Positions 26,640 to 33,638 of a stretch of 38,208 nt of DNA are shown piece by piece. The position numbers were made by a program, and so were the translations under genes. The number at the start of each line of letters is the position of its first letter. The stretch's first letter is position 1. Source of the stretch: DATBRC01 sp036560485 (GTDB lineage: Bacteria > Pseudomonadota > Gammaproteobacteria > Burkholderiales > Burkholderiaceae_D); NCBI GenBank assembly GCA_036560485.1, contig DATBRC010000008.1, forward strand, positions 1 to 38,208, written 5' to 3'. Under the pieces are notes generated by a model. The model worked only from the letters and a program-made list of their open reading frames with translations, had not been told where the DNA came from and ran no database searches.

Positions 26640-27775
26640 AATCCCGAACATATTGTATGGACCGCACATCATCGATTCTTTCCTTGAACGTAACAGGCAA
26701 CCCTACGAGGGCCGCCAAGGCTGATCGTGGGCAAGCGCTGGCACATCGATTCAAGACTTTTGTGAAGCGGCTTGCCTATCGCACGGGTGGATTGGATATC
26801 TGTCATCGTCTGCGCAATCGCCATACGCTGACAGTCGTCATGTTCCATCGGGTATTACCCCGCAGCGACTTGAGGTGGAAAGGAGCAGACCCCGAATGGA
26901 CGATGAGCACCGACGCTTTCAGCGCCTGCCTGCACTTTTTCAAGAAACATTATCATCCGATTTCACTTGCACAGTTGGCGGCCGCGCAAGCAGGCGAGTC
27001 AACTTTGCCGCCTAGAAGTCTGCTGATTACTTTCGACGACGGATGGGCTGATACGTCGGAATTCGCGCAGCCGATATTGGATGGGCTGGGCTTGCAGGCA
27101 CTGATCTTTATCGCCGGGTCTGTGATTGACCAGGCTGCGCCGTTTTGGCAGGAAAGCGTTTATCGCACCCTGTCGGCCAGTACCGATGGCATGTCACGGC
27201 TGAATAGCGCCATGGCACGATGCCATATCGATGCGCGCCTGACACAACGAGAAGCTCGCGATGAGCAAAGCATACGCTCGGTCATACGCGCGCTGGAGAC
27301 GGTCGAGCTTGCGCGGCTCAACGAGCTTGCGCGCGTACTGCAGACGGACTCTAATGAGAGCGCAGCCATGATGACGGCGAGCCAACTAAGGAAGATGGCG
27401 GACTGCCGGCATGCAATCGGAAGCCATGGTATGACACATCAACCATTGACCAAGGTGGAAAACCCGACGGAAGAGGTGACGCAGGCAAAACAGGCGCTGA
27501 TGAGCCATTTGAATGAATTCCCTATCGACAGCATGTCTTTTCCGCATGGCGCTTACGACAGCAAGGTGGTGGCGAGTTGTCGCGCCATGGGCTATCGCCA
27601 CCTGTTCAGCAGCGATGCATTTTTGAACAAATTCGATAACGCCGACAAGAACGGCAGGATTTGGGGGCGTATCCATATTTCCGAGCGTGCGATTGCGGAC
27701 GCTCAGGGGCGATTTCATCCATTCATGCTGGCGACCTCGTTGTTTCTCAGGCCCCGCACCATGTTGGCAGGTTAA
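26636..27775 (+). CDS. NodB-type polysaccharide deacetylase
   Basis: A second CE4 deacetylase of the same type, up to 379 residues. Motif 1 is TFDDGW (132-137), motif 2 GSHGMTH with H264 and H268, and FPHGAYDSKV follows, equivalent to the YPNGK block of its neighbour; VVMFHRVLP (67-75) precedes the domain. The start is uncertain. TTG at 26636 overlaps the previous stop as TTGA, suggesting coupling. The alternative ATG at 26657 would remove seven residues and also lacks a good ribosome site. The insert between motifs (about 165-250) is longer and Arg/Glu-rich. It would act on a hexosamine-containing polymer; the substrate is unknown. Confidence 0.85.
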   Translation: MKSRTYCMDRTSSILSLNVTGNPTRAAKADRGQALAHRFKTFVKRLAYRTGGLDICHRLRNRHTLTVVMFHRVLPRSDLRWKGADPEWTMSTDAFSACLHFFKKHYHPISLAQLAAAQAGESTLPPRSLLITFDDGWADTSEFAQPILDGLGLQALIFIAGSVIDQAAPFWQESVYRTLSASTDGMSRLNSAMARCHIDARLTQREARDEQSIRSVIRALETVELARLNELARVLQTDSNESAAMMTASQLRKMADCRHAIGSHGMTHQPLTKVENPTEEVTQAKQALMSHLNEFPIDSMSFPHGAYDSKVVASCRAMGYRHLFSSDAFLNKFDNADKNGRIWGRIHISERAIADAQGRFHPFMLATSLFLRPRTMLAG

Positions 27776-27778
27776 TCG

Positions 27779-28813
27779 ATGCAGAACTCGACACTTTTCG
27801 CTCGCGTCGTTAGCCCGCTCCAACTTGAGCCTGAACTGATTCAGGCATGGGATGCATTTTCAAGCACGCAAGCCCATCTGGCATCGCCCTTCCTGAGCGC
27901 ACATTACGCACGTGCGGCCGAGCGCGCAGGTGCAGATGCACGCGTGTGCGTGATCTACCGCGATAGCTATGTATGCGGATTTTTCCCCTACCAGTTCGAT
28001 GGCCGGCTCGCCGCCTGGCTCAAGTCGGCAGCCCCTGTTGGCGGAGGGATGAGCGATTACTTTGGACTGGTAGCCGATGCCCGATTCAGAATCACGTCAT
28101 CTGAATTACTCAGTCTGGCGCGTTTGAATCATCTCAATTTTTCGCATCTGGACGAATCCCAGCTGCAATATGGTTTAACCGGCGAGCACCCTCGTACCGG
28201 TTTGCGGATTCGGTTCGATGCCGAGGTTGCGGATCGAACGCAACTAAGCTCCATGAGCCATAAATATCTAAAGGACACTGAGCGCAGGGAGCGGCAGTTG
28301 AGTCGCGACGTCGGCCCTGTCGAATTTGCATTCGATACCCAGGACTACCGTCTGGAAAAATTGCGCCGGCTGATTGCCCGCAAACGTGCGCAATATAAAA
28401 AAACCGGTACCGGCGATGCACTGGCCGCGCCCTGGAAGTCAGCCTTGCTTGAGCAATTGCTGGCTACTGATTTCACAACGTGCCGCGGCGTGTTGTCGCA
28501 CATGACGGCTGGCGATACATGGGTCGGCAGTCATTTCGGCATTATGGGTAACGGCGTGCTGCAATACTGGTTTCCAGTTTATAACCCGGACCTGGCAAAG
28601 TATGCGCCGGGCAGACTGCTGCTGCATGCCATCAGCAAAGCAACCTATGACAATCGAATTCATATGATCGATCGCGGCGAAGGAGATACGCCAAGTAAAC
28701 GCGAGATCACCAATGAAGACCATCAATTTTACCGAGGTGCTTGGTATAACAAATCCGTCTCTACCCAATTTGCGCGAGGTCTCCAGAGCATACAATGGCG
28801 ACTGGGAATTTAA
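27779..28813 (+). CDS. CelD/BcsL-like GNAT acyltransferase
   Basis: The 344-residue cytoplasmic protein resembles CelD-type (Acetyltransf_6) proteins of polysaccharide loci. Features are an N-terminal WDAFSSTQAHLASPFLSAHY block (about 22-41), a GGGMSDYFGLVAD segment (about 88-100), the basic SHKYLKDTERRERQL (about 158-172) and a C-terminal FPVYNPDLAKYAPGRLLLH, then HMIDRGEGDTPSKREI. The same overall plan is seen in the FemAB-like gene at 11134 and the leftward gene at 13. It probably transfers an acyl group to a sugar precursor. It starts three bases after the deacetylase. Confidence 0.82.
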   Translation: MQNSTLFARVVSPLQLEPELIQAWDAFSSTQAHLASPFLSAHYARAAERAGADARVCVIYRDSYVCGFFPYQFDGRLAAWLKSAAPVGGGMSDYFGLVADARFRITSSELLSLARLNHLNFSHLDESQLQYGLTGEHPRTGLRIRFDAEVADRTQLSSMSHKYLKDTERRERQLSRDVGPVEFAFDTQDYRLEKLRRLIARKRAQYKKTGTGDALAAPWKSALLEQLLATDFTTCRGVLSHMTAGDTWVGSHFGIMGNGVLQYWFPVYNPDLAKYAPGRLLLHAISKATYDNRIHMIDRGEGDTPSKREITNEDHQFYRGAWYNKSVSTQFARGLQSIQWRLGI

Positions 28814-28814
28814 T

Positions 28815-29783
28815 ATGATGAAACACACCATCAACCAACTTGCCGGTGCAGCCGGAGAAGACAATGCCTACGAGGTCAGTGTCATCATACCGGCTTACAA
28901 TGCGGCGCAGACCATTGCCAGAGCGATTGAATCGGTCCGCATACAAAACATGGATGCGATCGAAATCATCATCGTGGACGATGGCAGTGCGGACGACACC
29001 TATGAGGTTGCCGTCGGCCTTAAGCGTCCGGACGAGATTTTTCATGTGCTTAAAATGCCAAAAAACGGCGGCGTTTCAGCGGCGCGCAACATGGGCATCC
29101 GTCACGCCAAAGGAAAATTCCTGGCCTTCCTCGACGCAGACGATATCTGGCTGCCGGGAAAATTGCAGCAACAGGTCGCTGCCATCAAACAGGATCCCTC
29201 GATTACTTTGGTGTCTTGCAACAGCAAGCTGATTTCAGAATCCGGCGAGCACTTGAAAGAAGGGCACGTCAACCGCCCGCCGGTGGAAGGTGATGAGGCA
29301 TGGAAAACCCTGTTGATCTATAATTTTTTGCCGACGCCCACGGTCTTGACTTATCGCCATCTGGTGACGCAAGTCGGCGGGTTTGATGAAACGCTCGCGG
29401 TCGGCGAAGATCTCGATTTGTGGATCCGGCTGGCCATGCTCGGCAAGGTCAGGGTTTTGAAGGACATACTGATCAATTACACCGATAGCACCGACAGCCT
29501 GATGAAGCGCCATCTGCGGCAAACCCAGACAATCGTTCAGCCCATGTTGGAAAAGCATATGCTGACACAACGCAGCAAGCTATCGTCGGGTGAAGTCCGG
29601 CACATTCGCGGCACGCAATCATTTCAGATGGGCTGTAATCTGTTTTTTGCCGGCGCGTTTCTCCCTAGCATCCCACCATTTTTTAAAGCGGTTTATTTCG
29701 GCGTCAGGCCCATAAAAAGTGCGACGTATATTCCGCGCGCCTTGTTGATGGAATGTTGGATGCGCTCGAAAGGGCAGCGTTGA
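28815..29783 (+). CDS. GT2 glycosyltransferase
   Basis: The 322-residue GT-A glycosyltransferase has VSVIIPAYNAAQTIARAIES (21-40), the nucleotide-binding IIVDDGSADDT (52-62), GGVSAARNMGIRHAKGKF (85-102) and the metal-binding DADD (107-110). Further on, VGGFDETLAVGEDLDLWIRL gives the catalytic ED region. The C-terminal 60 residues are hydrophobic/basic, perhaps for membrane association. I choose ATG 28815, one base after the previous stop with GGGA seven bases upstream, instead of an in-frame ATG at 28713 buried in the previous gene. It closes this block and is followed by a weak hairpin and a sigma-54-like promoter. Confidence 0.9.
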   Translation: MMKHTINQLAGAAGEDNAYEVSVIIPAYNAAQTIARAIESVRIQNMDAIEIIIVDDGSADDTYEVAVGLKRPDEIFHVLKMPKNGGVSAARNMGIRHAKGKFLAFLDADDIWLPGKLQQQVAAIKQDPSITLVSCNSKLISESGEHLKEGHVNRPPVEGDEAWKTLLIYNFLPTPTVLTYRHLVTQVGGFDETLAVGEDLDLWIRLAMLGKVRVLKDILINYTDSTDSLMKRHLRQTQTIVQPMLEKHMLTQRSKLSSGEVRHIRGTQSFQMGCNLFFAGAFLPSIPPFFKAVYFGVRPIKSATYIPRALLMECWMRSKGQR

Positions 29784-29790
29784 CATGAAT

Positions 29791-29825
29791 GCCTCTGTCA
29801 TGAGCTGAGGCGTGGGAGATTTTTT
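29791..29825 (+). terminator. Weak terminator-like hairpin after the GT2 gene
   Basis: GCCTC (29791-29795) pairs with GAGGC (29807-29811) around an 11-base loop, and a run of six T starts eight bases later (29820-29825). The distance to the T run is long, so termination would be inefficient. It does sit between the end of one block and a candidate promoter. Confidence 0.3.
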
Positions 29826-29842
29826 CCAAACCTGACAATATT

Positions 29843-29860
29843 CTGGAACACAATTCGCAT
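29843..29860 (+). promoter_or_regulatory. Candidate sigma-54 (-24/-12) promoter
   Basis: CTGGAACACAATTCGCAT has GG at 29845-29846 and GC at 29857-29858, with exactly ten bases between them. It agrees with the YTGGCACG-N4-TTGCW consensus except at C-to-A in the first half and one T-to-C in the second, plus the less conserved G. The GC is 65 bases before the ATG at 29924, leaving room for a start site and leader. XrtA loci are typically controlled by the PrsK/PrsR pair, and PrsR is a sigma-54 activator, which makes this site credible. Confidence 0.55.
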
Positions 29861-29923
29861 TCCCAAAATGCAAGTAGCGCGACGGGCAGGGAACACTCAA
29901 AAGCACAATCCAGGGAGAGAACG

Positions 29924-31537
29924 ATGTTACGAGAAACTCAGCAAAAGTTTTTGATCCTGCTCGGACTGGCAGCAGTCATTGCACTGCTTTTTACCGGCGC
30001 GCCTTCAGGTGGAGCATTCGACTGGAGTGACGCCCCTCGTCACGCATTGAACGGCGTATTCATCAAAGACTATTTCAGCATCGGCCATCTGCAAAATCCG
30101 ACGGAATTTGCCTACAACTACTATGCGCAATATCCGGCGTTGACGATACTTTTCTACCCGCCGCTCTTTTACGTCGTCTCGGCTCCTTTTTATGCGTTGT
30201 TCGGGGTGTCCCAGAATACGGCCCTGTTGGTGGTGGCCATCCACTATATTGCTTTTGCCTGGGGCAGCTGGTATCTGTTTCGGAACTGGCTGAATTCCTG
30301 GCAGGCGGCACTGGCTGCATTGATGCTGATTGCTTCGCCCGAGGTGGCATTTTGGGGACGCCAGGTCATGCTGGAAATACCAGCTTTTGCTTTTCTGATC
30401 TGGAGCGCCGTATTTTTTACACGCTATCGCAAAGAATCACGGCCACTGTTCCTCTATTTATGCGTGGTCTTGCTGGTACTGGCGATGTATACCAAGATAT
30501 CCACTGCTTTTCTCGGTCTGGCATTTGCGTTGACACTGGTCGTGGAGCGTCGCGGCCAGTTGCTGCGCGACCGGCATGTCTGGATTGTCGCAATCGCTGC
30601 AATCGTGAGCCTGATTCCGCTGATTGTCATCACGTTGAAATTTGGCCAGGCTAATGTACAGTCGGTGACAGGCGTAGCGGATTCGGTTGCATCCCGCAAA
30701 ACGCTGGCTGGTTGGCTGTGGTATCTGAAACAGTTTCCCGTGCAGCTCGGTTGGCCATTGGCTGCGGTGGCAGCCGCAGCAGCAGCGATCGGGCTGATTC
30801 GTCGCAATAGTGGAGGGTTGATGAAAGGCGACCTGCTGTTCTGGCTCTTCTGGCTAGTGTGTGGTTACCTGTTTTTTTCAGTAATCGATTTGAAGGAAGC
30901 TCGCCACAGCATTTTCATACTGCCGCCCTTGATCGTGGCTGCTGTCCTGCTGTTGAAGAATCTTTTCTCATCGCAGCTTTTGGTGTCCATGCTGGCCGTA
31001 CTGACGGCTGTGACTGTGTGGCAGACGGTAGAGTTCAGGCCAGTGCACTACGTGAAGGGTTATGCGGAAGCAGCGGACTATATCGCAAAAAATGCGCCGC
31101 AAAAAAGCAAAGTCCTGTTTTCCGGATATCGCGACGGATCTTTTATTTTTAATATGCGCAGCCGCGAAGACCGCAGGGACTTGTCCGTGATTCGCGCCGA
31201 TAAATTGTTATTGAGCGTGTCTGTGCGGCGTGAACTTGGCGTGTCACAAAAAAATCTGAGCGAAGCCGAAATCAATGAAAAAATCAATCAATTGGGCATT
31301 CACTATCTGGTGGTGCAACCCGGTTTCTGGGATGACCTGGATGTCATGAAAAAATTTGAACACATGCTGGCGTCGGGAAAATTCGCTGAAGTCGCGCGCA
31401 TTCCGACGCCGTCGAATTATGAAGCGCATGAAAAAGAATTGGTCATTTACAAAAATCTGGGTGAAGTGAATGACCATCCGTCTGCCCTGGAGTTGGGCCT
31501 GCCCATTATCGGCAAGACAATTAATGCCGTGCGTTGA
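29924..31537 (+). CDS. GT-C membrane glycosyltransferase (PMT/ArnT-like, GT39 type)
   Basis: The 537-residue polytopic protein has about ten to twelve hydrophobic segments, including residues 9-24, a cluster from about 100-350 (LLVVAIHYIAFAWGSWYLF, LFLYLCVVLLVLAMY) and a C-terminal soluble domain from about 375. An acidic residue in the first periplasmic loop (D36 in FDWSDAPRH) is where PMT/ArnT enzymes carry their catalytic aspartate. Such enzymes take sugar from polyprenyl-phosphate carriers on the periplasmic side. A strong AGGGAGAG ribosome site precedes the ATG. With the HAD-UbiA and SMR-like genes that follow, it is the likely acceptor-side enzyme of a lipid-pentose pathway. Confidence 0.82.
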   Translation: MLRETQQKFLILLGLAAVIALLFTGAPSGGAFDWSDAPRHALNGVFIKDYFSIGHLQNPTEFAYNYYAQYPALTILFYPPLFYVVSAPFYALFGVSQNTALLVVAIHYIAFAWGSWYLFRNWLNSWQAALAALMLIASPEVAFWGRQVMLEIPAFAFLIWSAVFFTRYRKESRPLFLYLCVVLLVLAMYTKISTAFLGLAFALTLVVERRGQLLRDRHVWIVAIAAIVSLIPLIVITLKFGQANVQSVTGVADSVASRKTLAGWLWYLKQFPVQLGWPLAAVAAAAAAIGLIRRNSGGLMKGDLLFWLFWLVCGYLFFSVIDLKEARHSIFILPPLIVAAVLLLKNLFSSQLLVSMLAVLTAVTVWQTVEFRPVHYVKGYAEAADYIAKNAPQKSKVLFSGYRDGSFIFNMRSREDRRDLSVIRADKLLLSVSVRRELGVSQKNLSEAEINEKINQLGIHYLVVQPGFWDDLDVMKKFEHMLASGKFAEVARIPTPSNYEAHEKELVIYKNLGEVNDHPSALELGLPIIGKTINAVR

Positions 31538-31632
31538 ATCTCCGACCAAGTGAAATGGTCTTTTTAACGCCACGGATCCATGATAAATTGGTTCAAAATA
31601 ACGACATCACAAACATCCTGGATTGTTCATTT

Positions 31633-33063
31633 ATGACATCTCACCTGTCAGCGCCTATTCCGCTTTTTGTCGATCTGGACGGCACACTGATCAAGACCGA
31701 TTTGCTGATGGAGAGCGCGCTGCAATTGGTCAAGCAAGCACCCTGGATGATATTTTTACTTCCAGTGTGGCTGTTGCGAGGGAAGGGCTATCTGAAGGCG
31801 CGCATTGCTGAACGAGTGAACATGGAAGCGGATACTTTTCCGTTGCAGCACGAGTTCGTCACTTATCTCAAGGGGCAGCACACGGCAGGACGCGAGATAC
31901 ACCTGGCAACGGCTTCCGACATCAAACTTGCGCAATCCATGGCTGATCGTCTGGGTATCTTCACCAGCGTTTTGGCCAGCGATGAGAAGCGCAATTTGCG
32001 CAGCGAAGCGAAACTGAACGCCATCCGCCAAATGACGAATGGCGGGCCGTTCGATTATGCGGGCAATGCCAAGGCCGATTTCCCGATCTGGTCCGAGGCT
32101 CGCCAAGCGATAGTGGTCAATCCCGAAGCGGGCGTGGAAAGCGGCGCAAGAAAGCGTACCGAGGTCATCCATCTGTTTGACGACCGACCGCCGACATGGC
32201 GCGTGTGGGTCAAGCAAACCCGGCTATACCAATGGATGAAAAACCTGTTGCTTGGCGTGCCGTTGCTGACCGCACATGCATTTACAGCTGCTAGCATGCT
32301 GGCGGTGGCGCAGGCTTTTATAGCATTCGGCCTGGTGGCATCGGCCACCTATTTACTGAACGACTTGCTGGATCTGGATAGCGACCGGCGTCATCCGCGT
32401 AAATGCCGCCGTCCTTTCGCGGCCGGAAATTTGGGAATTGCGCAAGGAGGTGCGGGCATGCTGCTGATGTTGATAGGCGGCTTGGCCATCGCAGCCCATA
32501 TCTCACCGCTGTTTTTGTTGTCGCTGCTGTGCTATCTCGTCATTACCTTGTCCTACTCCTTGTATTTCAAAAGCTATGTATTGATCGATGTATTGCTGCT
32601 GGCTTCGTTATATACGGTGCGCATCATCGCCGGCGCTATAGCGATCCAGGTAGAGGTATCGTCATGGCTGCTGGCATTTTCCATGTTTACATTTCTCAGT
32701 CTGGCACTGGTCAAGCGCTCGTCCGAGCTGGTCGCGATGGAGAAGCTGGCGCGCACCGGTGCCAAGGGACGCGACTACCAGTTGGGAGATAACCAGATCA
32801 TCAGCAGCATGGGTAGCGCGGCAGGCTATCTTGCCGTGCTGGTTCTGGCCCTGTATGTGGACAATGCATCGATCCAGCATCAATACCATCATCCTCGCCT
32901 GTTATGGTTGTTGTGCCCGCTGATGCTGTATTGGATATCACGGTTGTGGATCAAGACCTCGCGTGGAGAAATGGATGACGACCCCTTGGTGTTTAGCCTG
33001 AAAGACAAAGGCAGCTGGTGCGTATTTGGCGGCATGATTGCAGTAACCATGATAGCCATGTAA
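31633..33063 (+). CDS. HAD phosphatase-UbiA prenyltransferase fusion (DPPR synthase-like)
   Basis: A 476-residue two-domain protein. Residues 8-165 are a HAD hydrolase with FVDLDGTL (D14 and D16), LATASD (91-96), K127 and YAGNAKADFP (142-151). Residues about 195-476 are a UbiA-type membrane prenyltransferase with N243-D-L-L-D247 continuing to D251-R-R-H-P-R-K and RRPFAAG, the block typical of decaprenyl-phosphate 5-phosphoribosyltransferases such as Rv3806c. The likely reaction is transfer of phosphoribose from PRPP to polyprenyl phosphate, with the HAD part removing the 5-phosphate. I choose ATG 31633; an in-frame TTG at 31534 would add 33 residues that do not look like protein family sequence. 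Confidence 0.85.
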   Translation: MTSHLSAPIPLFVDLDGTLIKTDLLMESALQLVKQAPWMIFLLPVWLLRGKGYLKARIAERVNMEADTFPLQHEFVTYLKGQHTAGREIHLATASDIKLAQSMADRLGIFTSVLASDEKRNLRSEAKLNAIRQMTNGGPFDYAGNAKADFPIWSEARQAIVVNPEAGVESGARKRTEVIHLFDDRPPTWRVWVKQTRLYQWMKNLLLGVPLLTAHAFTAASMLAVAQAFIAFGLVASATYLLNDLLDLDSDRRHPRKCRRPFAAGNLGIAQGGAGMLLMLIGGLAIAAHISPLFLLSLLCYLVITLSYSLYFKSYVLIDVLLLASLYTVRIIAGAIAIQVEVSSWLLAFSMFTFLSLALVKRSSELVAMEKLARTGAKGRDYQLGDNQIISSMGSAAGYLAVLVLALYVDNASIQHQYHHPRLLWLLCPLMLYWISRLWIKTSRGEMDDDPLVFSLKDKGSWCVFGGMIAVTMIAM

Positions 33064-33157
33064 ACGCAGCCATAGCCTAGTGATCCATTTCGATCATCAT
33101 GTTCATTTGTCCGAGCCAGTTCTGTTTGCAAGCCTTGCCAGTCGAAGAAAGAGAAAT

Positions 33158-33532
33158 ATGAGCCCACTTATTGTTGTCCTGATCCTTGTATCGGTATCCA
33201 TGTCCGCGATAGCGCAGACTGTGCTGAAATTAGGCATGTCCGGCAGTGCGGTCAAGACTGCGATGGCCCTTGGGGGTGTTCACGCTGCCAAGGCGGTCAT
33301 GCTCAATCCGTATGTATGGCTTGGCCTGGGAATTTACGGCGCCGGCACCGTGTTGTGGCTCGGTGTGCTGTCTAAAATCGACGTCAGCCAGGCGTACCCA
33401 TTCGTCGGATTGGGATTCTTGCTGACCATGGCGTCCGGCGTATTGTTGCTGGGCGAGCCACTCAGCATGAGTCGTCTTGCAGGAACATTCATGGTGCTGG
33501 GGGGCGTGTTGCTGGTAGCGCATTCCGGTTAG
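33158..33532 (+). CDS. Four-helix SMR/EamA-like transporter (ArnE/F-type flippase candidate)
   Basis: The 124-residue membrane protein has four hydrophobic helices, about 3-22, 50-71, 78-99 and 105-121. VSQAYPFVGLGFLLTMASG and LLGEPLSMSRLAG are typical of the SMR-like ArnE/ArnF and EamA half-size transporters; E100 sits in the conserved LLGEPLS turn. In ArnE/F such proteins flip a lipid-linked aminoarabinose. Here it sits between a DPPR-synthase-like gene and a Wzx, and downstream of a GT-C enzyme, so flipping a polyprenyl-phosphate pentose is a good hypothesis. ATG 33158 follows an AGAAAGAGA tract; an in-frame earlier reading from 33080 lacks membrane-protein character. Confidence 0.85.
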   Translation: MSPLIVVLILVSVSMSAIAQTVLKLGMSGSAVKTAMALGGVHAAKAVMLNPYVWLGLGIYGAGTVLWLGVLSKIDVSQAYPFVGLGFLLTMASGVLLLGEPLSMSRLAGTFMVLGGVLLVAHSG

Positions 33533-33638
33533 GTATGGACCTTTCGATTTGCGCCATGATCTGAACAATAATTTCCCGTTGATAGGGTGTGCGAGTAAGC
33601 AGCTTCCCCGGTCTTCTTAGATAACGAAAGTCCATCGT

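Noticed and set aside
28713..28814. Longer GT2 protein starting inside the CelD-like gene
   Set aside because: The extra 34 residues are shadow translation of the upstream gene, whereas ATG 28815 has GGGA at the right distance.
31534..31632. Longer HAD-UbiA protein from a TTG start
   Set aside because: The extra 33 residues do not resemble the family and overlap the previous stop region; ATG 31633 leads straight into the HAD motif.
33080..33157. N-terminal extension of the SMR-like transporter
   Set aside because: The extension is His-rich and not hydrophobic; family proteins begin directly with the first helix, as from ATG 33158.
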